This document shows, piece by piece, positions 1 through 6,834 of a stretch of DNA of 11,451 nucleotides (position 1 is the stretch's first letter; the number at the start of each line of letters is the position of its first letter). The stretch lies in the NCBI GenBank assembly GCA_045544655.1, contig JAZPZL010000214.1:1-11451 (forward strand), read 5' to 3'. The position numbers were made by a program, and so were the translations under genes. The notes beneath the pieces were generated by a model that made no database searches, was not told where the DNA came from, and saw only the letters and a program-made list of their open reading frames with translations. Source of the DNA: RGIG5579 sp045544655. Lineage in GTDB: Bacteria > Bacillota > Clostridia > Oscillospirales > SIG627.

Positions 1-37
1 CTCCTTGGCTCACAGAACGACATGGCTACGATCCGAC

Positions 38-1153
38 TTAGATCTCCGGTGCAACAGTTAGGGCATCCTCGTCGGGACAGAACTTTTCGTTGTGTAAAGG
101 TATGATCGGTGTACCGGGCTTGTGAACGCCAAGAGAGAACATTGCGCCTTTTTTCTCTTGCAGATACCAAGCGAAATCCTCAGCACCCATACTTACAGGC
201 TTCTCACGGAAAGCATCTTCACCGTAGAGGTCTTTTGCGATCTTGATCAGTTTTTCCGCTACATCGCCATCGTTTTTCAAAACGGGATAGAATTGCTCAC
301 ACTCAATTTCATAGCTACCGCCCATGTCCTTGGAAACGGAGGCCGCGATCTCTTCAATTCTTTTGATTGCGAATTGATCGGAATCAGCGTCAAGAGCTCG
401 AATAGTGCCGTTCATAATGACCTGATCACAAATAATATTTCTGGCAGTACCACCGTGAATTTCACCGAAGCCGATCACCAAAGCTTTCGTTGGGTTGAAT
501 TCTCTTGCTCGCATAATTTGAATGTCGTTGAAAATTCTGCAAGCCATTGCAATGGCATCGATACCGGTATGTGGAGCGGAAACGTGGGCGGCTTTTCCTT
601 TCAGTACAAGCTTTACACTTCGACTGGAGGCGTTGGAAACGTTGCGGCTGATCAAAACCGTTCCGGTATCGGCTGGAGCGGCAACGTGACAACCGATGAT
701 GTAGTCAACGTCCTTCATAACGCTGTCCTTGCAAAGAAGATTGGCACCTCCGCCTTTTTCTTCCGCTGCCTGGAAAATCAGCTTTACTTTGCAAGTAAGC
801 TGATCCTTGATTTCATTTAGCATTTTTGCCGTTCCTAACAGCATAGCGGTATGACAGTCGTGACCGCAGGCGTGCATTTTTCCGGGATGCTCAGAGGAAT
901 ACTCAAGTCCGGTCTTTTCATCAATGGGAAGAGCATCCATATCAGCTCTGATTGCAATCACTTTTCCTTCGGATTCGGGATTGATCGTTGCAACGATGCT
1001 GGATCTACCGAGTTCTTCAGTAAAAGGGATGTCGATTTTTTTCAATTCTCCGCGAACGAAATCCAAGGTCTTCTCCAAGTCAAATCCAAGTTCCGGGATG
1101 CGGTGGAGAGCTCTGCGAGCGTTTACAATGTAGTTTTTGTCTGCACGAATCAT
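38..1153 (-). CDS. M20D-family metal-dependent amidohydrolase (N-acyl amino acid or hippurate hydrolase type)
   Basis: This is a cytoplasmic zinc-type peptidase/amidase of 371 residues that, by family, removes an acyl group from an N-acylated amino acid or a similar amide; the substrate cannot be read from the sequence. The metal-site motifs are visible: ACGHDCHTA (C96, H98), AAEE (catalytic Glu131/132), GCHVAAP (H156) and PLHNEKF (H354). The dimerisation (lid) domain carries KGKAAHVSAPHTGIDAI around residues 185-201. No signal peptide is present. The ATG is preceded by GGAGGAAG (about 1160-1167) and overlaps the maf stop by 4 bp (ATGA), so translation is probably coupled. It is the last gene of an araC-maf-amidohydrolase operon. 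The protein ends right after DEDAL, where relatives (about 380-400 residues) normally continue with one more helix; see the frameshift finding. Family assignment is secure, substrate is not. Confidence 0.9.
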   Translation of the reverse strand: MIRADKNYIVNARRALHRIPELGFDLEKTLDFVRGELKKIDIPFTEELGRSSIVATINPESEGKVIAIRADMDALPIDEKTGLEYSSEHPGKMHACGHDCHTAMLLGTAKMLNEIKDQLTCKVKLIFQAAEEKGGGANLLCKDSVMKDVDYIIGCHVAAPADTGTVLISRNVSNASSRSVKLVLKGKAAHVSAPHTGIDAIAMACRIFNDIQIMRAREFNPTKALVIGFGEIHGGTARNIICDQVIMNGTIRALDADSDQFAIKRIEEIAASVSKDMGGSYEIECEQFYPVLKNDGDVAEKLIKIAKDLYGEDAFREKPVSMGAEDFAWYLQEKKGAMFSLGVHKPGTPIIPLHNEKFCPDEDALTVAPEI

Positions 1154-1716
1154 TTTTCTTCCTCCAATAATGATTGAATTTCTCTGTTTAATCTTGCAAT
1201 AGGAAGCCCTACAATATTGTAGTAGTCGCCTTCGATACGCTCTACGAATAAGGCTCCGTTATCCTGAATTCCGTACGCACCGGCTTTTCCGTCCGCAAGT
1301 CCTTTTTTTACGTATTCAGCGATCTCTTTATCACTCAATTCATAAAACGTTACATAGCTTTCCTCATGAAAGGAAGCGAAAGAGTTTCCCTTGCAGATGC
1401 AACAACCGGTAATGACCTTGTGTGTCTTACCGGACAGAAAATGAAGCATATTCTTTGCATCATCTCGGTCTTTTGGCTTGCCGAGAATTTTACCCTCGGC
1501 TATGACAACGGTATCAGCAGCAATGATTAAAGCATTTGGATGCTCATTTGCAATTGCTTTCGCTTTTTGGGCAGCCAGATATACGGGCGCAAATTCCGCT
1601 CCGACTTCATCGGGTAAGGTTTCATCAATATCAGCAGGGATTACAATGAACTCGTCAAACAGTCTTTTGATGAGCTCTTGTCTGCGTGGGGAAGCGGAAG
1701 CTAAAATTACTTTCAT
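1150..1716 (-). CDS. maf: Maf-family nucleoside triphosphate pyrophosphatase
   Basis: Maf proteins hydrolyse non-canonical or modified nucleoside triphosphates (the YhdE-type acts on dTTP/UTP) to the monophosphate and pyrophosphate, and in Bacillus affect septation. The 188-residue protein matches the family along its length: N-terminal LASASPRRQEL phosphate-binding loop (residues 5-15), DIDET (29-33), the catalytic AADTVV (66-71, Asp68), ILGKP (77-81), LSGKTHKVITG (94-104) and the C-terminal GAYGIQDNGALFVERIEGDY (146-165) followed by VGLP. I chose the ATG at 1714-1716, which has GAGGAAA just upstream and puts the conserved MKVILASASPRR at the very N terminus. An upstream in-frame ATG at 1755 would add 13 unconserved residues and run into the araC gene. 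It lies 10 bp after the araC stop and overlaps the next gene by 4 bp, so it is the middle gene of an operon. Confidence 0.95.
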   Translation of the reverse strand: MKVILASASPRRQELIKRLFDEFIVIPADIDETLPDEVGAEFAPVYLAAQKAKAIANEHPNALIIAADTVVIAEGKILGKPKDRDDAKNMLHFLSGKTHKVITGCCICKGNSFASFHEESYVTFYELSDKEIAEYVKKGLADGKAGAYGIQDNGALFVERIEGDYYNIVGLPIARLNREIQSLLEEEK

Positions 1717-1726
1717 GGTTTCCTCG

Positions 1727-2548
1727 TTATTCTTCGCATTCAGTGATGCGTTCACCGAAGCGTTCCCGCTTTGAACGGAATTTGCAAGGTGAACATCCTA
1801 CGTATTTTGAAAAGACTCTGTTAAAAGAGCTTTGATTTTGAAAACCGCATTCTTCAGCAATTTCTCCGATTGATTGATTGGTTGAGATCAAAAGATTCTG
1901 TGCCAAGCTGATGCGGTAGGAATTGATCAGTGCCGATAAATTGCAATGAAGCGTATCGTTGATAATGTGCGAAATGTAATACTTGCTATAGTTGAATTCT
2001 CTTGCTATATCCTCCAGCGTGATCTTCTCCGTAAAGTGATCGGAAAAATAGAGCAGAATCTTTTCGATCAGCTCGTTTTCAGAGTTTCTGGGAATGGTAT
2101 TGCACGTATTCAAAAGAGTTCCTAAAAGAGCATTGAGCAAAGAGTGGAGAACCGTACTGCGGAAAGGGGAGTCGTTGATGTAAAACTCAAAAATCTGATG
2201 GAACAACGATTCCACACTGCTCGGAAGCTGCTCCGATGGGATCACTGCGTCCTTGGGCTTTTGATGGGAAAGAATTTCGTGGTAGGCGTGGACGATCTCA
2301 CCGTCAAAAATTGCAATCAGCACACTGGCAGAACTGTTGAAAACGGCATGAGGAATATTGGGAAATACCAAATAGACGTCACCTGTTTTCAAGGTTCTTT
2401 TTTTACCTTCGACCTCTATGTTTAATTCGCCGTTTAAAACGTAGCAAAGCTCCAACTGTTTGTGAAACTTTGAGGGAAAATCCGCTATACTGTTTTCCGT
2501 TTTGAAAACGTGTATAGGGATATCTCGGAACTCATATTCGGCAAGCAT
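1727..2548 (-). CDS. AraC-family transcriptional regulator with N-terminal cupin sensor domain
   Basis: This 273-residue protein is a DNA-binding regulator. Residues about 10-85 look like an AraC-type cupin ligand-binding domain (HKQLELCYVLNGELNIEVEG at 29-48, then KTGDVYLVFPNIPHAV). Residues about 160-262 hold two helix-turn-helix motifs: ITLEDIAREFNYSKYYISHI (176-195) and QSIGEIAEECGFQNQSSFNR (225-244) ending FSKYVGCSPCKFR, the usual AraC C-terminal signature. The start ATG has an A/G-rich but weak ribosome binding site (AGAGAGAAGA). A perfect sigma-A promoter lies 30-60 bp upstream. It is first in an operon with maf and the M20 amidohydrolase, so regulation of the amidohydrolase or autoregulation is plausible; neither is shown by the sequence. 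The ligand is unknown; cupin-AraC proteins of this type often sense sugars or other small molecules. Confidence 0.92.
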   Translation of the reverse strand: MLAEYEFRDIPIHVFKTENSIADFPSKFHKQLELCYVLNGELNIEVEGKKRTLKTGDVYLVFPNIPHAVFNSSASVLIAIFDGEIVHAYHEILSHQKPKDAVIPSEQLPSSVESLFHQIFEFYINDSPFRSTVLHSLLNALLGTLLNTCNTIPRNSENELIEKILLYFSDHFTEKITLEDIAREFNYSKYYISHIINDTLHCNLSALINSYRISLAQNLLISTNQSIGEIAEECGFQNQSSFNRVFSKYVGCSPCKFRSKRERFGERITECEE

Positions 2549-2580
2549 TTTCTTCTCTCTTTTTTACATTTCTTGCTATT

Positions 2581-2609
2581 ATTATATAAAAGCTATATGA
2601 GAATGTCAA
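2581..2609 (-). promoter_or_regulatory. Consensus sigma-A promoter for araC-maf-amidohydrolase operon
   Basis: Reading the minus strand, the -35 box TTGACA (2604-2609) and -10 box TATAAT (2581-2586) both match consensus 6 of 6, with a 17-bp spacer. Transcription would begin near 2574, giving a leader of about 25 nt. The -35 overlaps a short imperfect palindrome, CAAG-5-CTTG (2607-2619), which could be an operator, though such short repeats also occur by chance. No terminator separates this promoter from the upstream ATPase gene, whose stop is at 2623, so read-through into the operon is also possible. Confidence 0.85.
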
Positions 2610-2622
2610 GAATTCCTTGTAC

Positions 2623-3696
2623 TTATAATTGGAAAATTTCTCCCAGAATTTCCTTTTGAATTCGATTGATTTTTTCAAAATCCATTGCTGAAATGTAGTA
2701 TTGCTCAAGCTTTGCGTGGGTAGTAGCAGCTTCAGTCAAAGCTTGTGTTGCACCTCTTAGCAGTTCATCCGCGCACTTTAAAGCAAATTTCATTTTTTTC
2801 TTTCCTTGTGAAATTTTCTCCATATCAAGGAAGCGCTTCATATTGATATAGTGATATTCTTTGTCTTCAAGCTCCGTATCGTAATCCCGCTTACCGAGAA
2901 TGAAGCTTGTTTTTGTTTTGGGGAAGTAGATTGCGTTGATATGATTGGGAGACTGAGGAGATAAGCTTTTGTAATAGGATTGATTGCTGCTTTTTGCAAC
3001 GCTTTCTAAGGCTTCCATATATTCAAATCCGGTAAACAAATAGTCGTCAACGATCCAAACTTTTTCGCTTTCTTTTTCAAAGGTTCTGAATTGAATGATT
3101 CCGTCTTTGCAAATCGTGGAAACGTTTCTGATCTTTTGCTCAGGTTTTTCCTCATTCTTGAAAAAGTGCTTACATTGTATTTTTATATTATGATTTATTT
3201 TTTCATAGAACAGAGCTTTTTTCGAAACCTGCAAGATCTCATCAAGGACTTTTCCGTATGCCTTCAGGAATTGATATCCGCTTTGATAGGCAGTTTTTTT
3301 TACTTGAATCAGTTCAAAGATCATACTTTTGCAAGGAAGAATCTTTTTTACGTCCCAAAATGATCCTAAATTTATGATATTTTCAATGATTCCGGGAAAC
3401 TTCGGATCAGCAAGGTGGGGAGACGTACCGTCAAGAATTGCAATGTTTTTCTCAACCAGTATAATTCCGTCCAAGGAATTTGGATCCGAAGAGCAGAAGA
3501 AGCGTTCAACCGTGTTTCCTTTGATTTCTGCATAATCGGAAATATACTTCATCAGGCTTGATTTTCCACATCCCGGACCGCCCTTTAAGATGTAAATCTT
3601 TTCCAATTGCTTTGGATCAAAAATTGACTGAAAATCACTGTGAAAGCCGTTAGCGGTATTCATTGATGCAAAGAAATGCAACTCTTTCTTTGACAT
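2623..3696 (-). CDS. P-loop ATPase, PRK06851-like, with a degenerate second half
   Basis: This 357-residue soluble protein has a clear Walker A motif, KGGPGCGKSSLMKYI (residues about 38-52), followed by FFCSSDPNSLDGI and NIAILDGTSPHLADPKFPG. That series is characteristic of a family of uncharacterised Firmicutes ATPases annotated as PRK06851, which usually carry two related P-loop halves. Here the second half (from about residue 210) still aligns by eye with the first (KVWIVDDYLF against KIYILKGGPG) but has lost the P-loop glycines, Lys and Ser, so probably only the N-terminal half binds ATP. The C terminus is helical and charged. The ATG is preceded by AGAGAGG at 7-nt spacing, and that site is inside the 3' arm of a hairpin (3697-3746). 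It follows pcrA by 58 bp on the same strand. No substrate or pathway can be inferred. Confidence 0.8.
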   Translation of the reverse strand: MSKKELHFFASMNTANGFHSDFQSIFDPKQLEKIYILKGGPGCGKSSLMKYISDYAEIKGNTVERFFCSSDPNSLDGIILVEKNIAILDGTSPHLADPKFPGIIENIINLGSFWDVKKILPCKSMIFELIQVKKTAYQSGYQFLKAYGKVLDEILQVSKKALFYEKINHNIKIQCKHFFKNEEKPEQKIRNVSTICKDGIIQFRTFEKESEKVWIVDDYLFTGFEYMEALESVAKSSNQSYYKSLSPQSPNHINAIYFPKTKTSFILGKRDYDTELEDKEYHYINMKRFLDMEKISQGKKKMKFALKCADELLRGATQALTEAATTHAKLEQYYISAMDFEKINRIQKEILGEIFQL

Positions 3697-3746
3697 AAAA
3701 AAGCCTCTCTTCCATAAATACTTTCTGTATAGTATGAAAAAGAGGC
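3697..3746 (-). terminator. Rho-independent terminator-like hairpin between pcrA and the ATPase, overlapping the ATPase ribosome binding site
   Basis: On the minus strand a 14-bp stem forms between 3733-3746 (GCCTCTTTTTCATA) and 3703-3716 (TATGGAAGAGAGGC) with two G-U pairs. The 16-nt loop can itself pair (ATAC/GTAT). Six T residues follow (3702-3697) and directly touch the ATPase ATG at 3696. The 3' arm contains the ATPase ribosome binding site AGAGAGG (3704-3710). The plus strand also has a short T run after the stem (ACTTTTT), so termination could work both ways. It lies 8 bp after the pcrA stop, the expected place for a pcrA terminator. Confidence 0.8.
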
Positions 3747-3754
3747 ACTTTTTG

Positions 3755-6157
3755 TTACTTAGCGTGTTTTAATTTCGCGTACGTAGCCATCAGTTTTTTT
3801 CTGCCTGATTGATCGAATTCGATTTCGTACAAGGTATCGGCGGCATAGCTTTTCGCGCTGATGATCGTACCCAGTCCAAAAATTCCGTGACTGACACGGT
3901 CGCCTACCGCAAAGGTGATGGGTTTCTGGGATACTTGGCTCTTTAAGCCGGACGATCTCGGACTTGGAGCAGAGGATCTTTTCTCAAAGCCGTTTACCCG
4001 ATAAACAGTGGAAGGCTTGTACCCGTACTGATCCTCCAATCTCGGACGGTAAGCATCCGGCTGATAAAGCTTGATCTGCAGATAATCCTCCGGTATTTCT
4101 CGAATGAAACGGGAAATATCGTTTGAGTTGGTCTTACCGTACAGCATTCGGTGGTGACAGCAGGTAATAAACAGCTGTTGCTTTGCTCGGGTCATGGCAA
4201 CGTAAGCCAAGCGCCTTTCTTCTTCCAGATCTTCTGCGGTATTGCTGGATTGGGGAGATGGGAAGAGGTTTTCTTCCATTCCTACTAAAAATACAACGGG
4301 AAATTCTAGACCCTTCGCCGCATGAACCGTCATCATAACTACGGAATTTGCGCTCTTGTCGTAGTTATCTACGTCGGTAACGAGAGCGATTTCTTCCAAA
4401 AATCCGGATAATGTTACTTCACCCTCCGCATTCTTTTCCTCAAAGAAGGTCGCAGAGGAAATTAATTCATCTACGTTTTTTCTGCGTTCTTCGTTTTCAT
4501 CGCCGACCAGAGTCAGCATATATCCGGTTCTGTCTATGACCTCGTGTACGATTTCGGAAGGAGAATGCTCCGCGGAGAACTCGGTCAAAGCTTGAATCAA
4601 ATTATAGAATTCAGTGAGCTTTGCATAGCTTCTCTTCAAATCGGGAAACTCGTTTGCTCTTGCAATCACTTCAAAGAAATCAAGCTGGTTTTCGACTGAA
4701 ATATCACGGATCTTTTCAACGGTTGCTTGTCCGATTCCTCTTCGCGGCACGTTGATGATTCGGTTAAAGCTGACAAAATCCGATTTATTGTGTAAGAAAC
4801 GCAGATATGCGATCATATCCTTTACTTCTGCGTGATCATAGAAACGAAGACCTGCCAGCAATCGATGGGGAAGACCCGATTTTGTAAAAATGGTTTCAAG
4901 GACGTTGGCTTGTGCTTTCGTTCGGTAAAGGATGGCAATGTCTTTGTATTTGTAATCGTTGCCAACGGTTAAACGGTTGATTTCATCCACCAAGAATAAT
5001 GCTTCTTTTTCTTGATTTTTAAGCTGAGTAACGCGAGGCAAACGACCGATCTCATTGTCTGACCACAAGGTTTTTCCCCGTCTCGATGAATTCTGTGCAA
5101 TCAAGGCGTTCGCCGCAGTGATAATGCTTTTCGTGGATCTGTAATTTTGCTCTAAAAGAACGATCTTCGCATCCGGATATTCTTTGTCGAAATTCAGTAT
5201 GTTTTCTACGGCTGCTCCGCGGAATTTATAAATACTTTGATCGTCATCACCAACCACCATTACGTTTCTTGAGCCGTCGGCGATATATTTCATCATCAAA
5301 TATTGGGCGTGGTTGGTATCCTGATATTCGTCAACCAACACGAAGCGGAATTTGTTCTGGCAGTAAGAACGAACTCTTTCATTATCTCTTAATAAGATGA
5401 CAGTTTTTAGAATCAAATCATCAAAATCCATGGCATCCGCATCGTTGAGCTGCTTTTGATAAGCGTAGAAAATCTTTGCGCAGATTCGACGCTTTTCACT
5501 ACCTTGGTTTTGCCGTTCAAATTCTTCCGGCGTTAAAAGAGAGTTCTTGGCTTTGGAAATCGTATTCGAAACGTATTTTGGAGTAATTTCCTCATTGTCG
5601 ATTTCCATCTCTTTTAAAATACTGCTTATAATTTTTTTGCAATCATCCTGATCATAGATGATAAATTCTCTGCCGTAGGTCGTTTCGTCGGCAAACATAC
5701 GAAGTAGACGAACGCAAATGGAATGAAAGGTTCCCGCCCATATATCTTTTGCTCCGGGGCCAATTACCTTTTCCAATCGCTCCTTGATCTCTCCTGCCGC
5801 TTTGTTGGTAAAGGTGATCGCCAAGATTCGATCAGGAGGGCAGGGATCGTCTGCAAATGTTTTTAAAATAGGAGGGTAAGCAGATCTGGGAAACAGTCTT
5901 TTATCCTTAGCAAGCTGCTGGAGCAGCATCAATTCCTCTGCATTAACTTCCACCTTTTTATTGGAATTGTATGCGTTTCCATAGTGGATCAAATGGGAAA
6001 TGCGGTTTACAAGGACGGTGGTTTTTCCGCTGCCGGCACCTGCAATGACCAATAGCGGACCGCTGTACGCAAGGACGGCTTCTCTTTGTTTTTCGTTTAA
6101 CACGGAGTAATAATTGTCAAATAACTGTTGTTTTAATTGTAATTCGATTTCTGGCAT
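3755..6157 (-). CDS. pcrA: ATP-dependent DNA helicase, PcrA/UvrD type (superfamily 1A)
   Basis: PcrA is a 3'-5' DNA helicase working in nucleotide excision repair, plasmid replication and removal of stalled transcription complexes. All SF1A motifs are present in the 800 residues: Q motif NEKQREAV (21-28), Walker A AGAGSGKT (39-46), Ia AITFTNKAAGEIKERL (113-128), II VDEYQDT (275-281), III VVGDDDQSIYKFRG (301-314), IV EQNYRST (336-342), V VHAAKGLEFP (611-620) and VI RRLAYVAMTRAK (648-659). The C-terminal FAVGDRVSHGIFGLGTI (about 749-765) starts a Tudor-like domain known in PcrA to bind RNA polymerase. Compared with classical PcrA (about 720-740 residues) there is an insertion of about 45-50 residues between motifs I and Ia (about 60-108). 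The ATG has AAAGGAGAG 8 nt upstream and its own promoter. The hairpin at 3697-3746 follows the stop. Confidence 0.97.
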   Translation of the reverse strand: MPEIELQLKQQLFDNYYSVLNEKQREAVLAYSGPLLVIAGAGSGKTTVLVNRISHLIHYGNAYNSNKKVEVNAEELMLLQQLAKDKRLFPRSAYPPILKTFADDPCPPDRILAITFTNKAAGEIKERLEKVIGPGAKDIWAGTFHSICVRLLRMFADETTYGREFIIYDQDDCKKIISSILKEMEIDNEEITPKYVSNTISKAKNSLLTPEEFERQNQGSEKRRICAKIFYAYQKQLNDADAMDFDDLILKTVILLRDNERVRSYCQNKFRFVLVDEYQDTNHAQYLMMKYIADGSRNVMVVGDDDQSIYKFRGAAVENILNFDKEYPDAKIVLLEQNYRSTKSIITAANALIAQNSSRRGKTLWSDNEIGRLPRVTQLKNQEKEALFLVDEINRLTVGNDYKYKDIAILYRTKAQANVLETIFTKSGLPHRLLAGLRFYDHAEVKDMIAYLRFLHNKSDFVSFNRIINVPRRGIGQATVEKIRDISVENQLDFFEVIARANEFPDLKRSYAKLTEFYNLIQALTEFSAEHSPSEIVHEVIDRTGYMLTLVGDENEERRKNVDELISSATFFEEKNAEGEVTLSGFLEEIALVTDVDNYDKSANSVVMMTVHAAKGLEFPVVFLVGMEENLFPSPQSSNTAEDLEEERRLAYVAMTRAKQQLFITCCHHRMLYGKTNSNDISRFIREIPEDYLQIKLYQPDAYRPRLEDQYGYKPSTVYRVNGFEKRSSAPSPRSSGLKSQVSQKPITFAVGDRVSHGIFGLGTIISAKSYAADTLYEIEFDQSGRKKLMATYAKLKHAK

Positions 6158-6179
6158 AAGTCTCTCCTTTTACCTCGCT

Positions 6180-6208
6180 ATTTTACTATAAATTCTATCG
6201 AATGTAAA
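6180..6208 (-). promoter_or_regulatory. pcrA promoter
   Basis: Minus-strand -35 TTTACA (6203-6208) and -10 TAAAAT (6180-6185) each miss consensus at one position and are separated by 17 bp. The start site would be near 6173, giving a leader of about 16 nt that is almost entirely the ribosome binding site. It diverges from the SLOG gene promoter; the two -35 boxes are 19 bp apart, so one bound protein could affect both. Confidence 0.75.
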
Positions 6209-6227
6209 GTCTTGAAGTAAAATACTC

Positions 6228-6256
6228 TTGCAAATAAATTTATCGGATGATATACT
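6228..6256 (+). promoter_or_regulatory. Promoter of the SLOG-family gene
   Basis: Plus-strand -35 TTGCAA (6228-6233) and -10 TATACT (6251-6256) are separated by 17 bp. Transcription would start near 6263 and the leader before the ATG at 6277 would be only about 14 nt, just enough for the AAGTGAGG ribosome binding site. Confidence 0.75.
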
Positions 6257-6276
6257 GATATAAAGTGAGGTTATAT

Positions 6277-6786
6277 ATGATAGATAGTATAAAAACGTGT
6301 GCGTTTACCGGGCATCGCCCAAGATCTTTTTCTTTTGGCTTTGATGAGTCATCTGATGAATTTTTGGAATTGAGAAGTAAAATTAAAAATACGATCATAC
6401 AGATTTGCAATGCCGGGTGCAGGACGTTCTATTGCGGTATGGCAGAAGGCGTTGATCTCTGGTGTGGTGAAATCATTTTGGAGTTGAAGGATCAGTTTGA
6501 TCCACCTTTGGAAATTTGCGCCGTAGTTCCATTCATTTCTCAACCGTCTACGATGACGAAGCAAAATCAAATTCGATACCGCAAAATAATGGATTCCTCA
6601 AGCCAGCGCTTTCTCGTTTCACGCAATTTCACGAAGAATTGTTATCAAAAGCGAAATTACTACTTGGTTGATTCAAGCGAAGCGTTGCTTGCGATTTTCA
6701 AGGAAGGCGAGGAAAGAAGCGGTACAGCACAAACGATTCGATATGCCAGAAGAAAAAGAAAGAAGATTTTTATCATAACCGCGTAA
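6277..6786 (+). CDS. SLOG-family protein, YpsA/DUF1273-like
   Basis: This 169-residue protein has a Rossmann-like SLOG fold, a family related to DprA and lysine decarboxylase-like proteins that bind nucleotides or nucleotide-derived ligands. Visible motifs are FTGHRP (10-15), CGMAEGVDLWCGE (53-65), a central VVPF strand, KRNYYLVDSSEALLAIF (125-141) and SGTAQTIRYARRK (148-160), the usual order in YpsA/YoqJ-like members. In Bacillus and Staphylococcus YpsA is linked to cell division and oxidative stress; the biochemical activity is unsettled. I chose the ATG at 6277 because AAGTGAGG sits 6 nt before it; a GTG at 6265 is in frame but lies inside that ribosome binding site. It is a single-gene unit, diverging from pcrA and ending in its own terminator. 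A defence role is not supported because no partner effector is next to it. Confidence 0.88.
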   Translation: MIDSIKTCAFTGHRPRSFSFGFDESSDEFLELRSKIKNTIIQICNAGCRTFYCGMAEGVDLWCGEIILELKDQFDPPLEICAVVPFISQPSTMTKQNQIRYRKIMDSSSQRFLVSRNFTKNCYQKRNYYLVDSSEALLAIFKEGEERSGTAQTIRYARRKRKKIFIITA

Positions 6787-6815
6787 AAAAAGCCGTTCGT
6801 AAGAACGGCTTTTTT
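6785..6815. terminator. Bidirectional Rho-independent terminator between the SLOG gene and the secD-like gene
   Basis: AGCCGTTC (6791-6798), loop GTAA, GAACGGCT (6803-6810) form a perfect 8-bp stem flanked by A7 on the left and T6 on the right, so it can end both the plus-strand SLOG transcript and the convergent minus-strand secD-like transcript. The SLOG stop codon TAA (6784-6786) overlaps the A tract. Confidence 0.93.
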
Positions 6816-6834
6816 GAGGTGAAAATAAGTTGTA

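Noticed and set aside
1..37. Start of another minus-strand gene at the left edge
   Set aside because: An ATG exists (about 22-24 on the minus strand) but it has no ribosome binding site and too little sequence is left to judge.
122..820. A 232-codon plus-strand open frame opposite the M20 amidohydrolase
   Set aside because: The minus-strand gene has all family motifs; the plus-strand product matches nothing and has no ribosome binding site.
1717..1755. Longer maf with an ATG at 1755
   Set aside because: The extra 13 residues are not conserved and overlap araC; the ATG at 1716 has the ribosome binding site and the family N terminus.
6277..6786. SLOG gene as part of a Thoeris-like or other anti-phage system
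   Set aside because: There is no TIR, effector, nuclease or membrane partner next to it, and it matches the YpsA/YoqJ housekeeping type.
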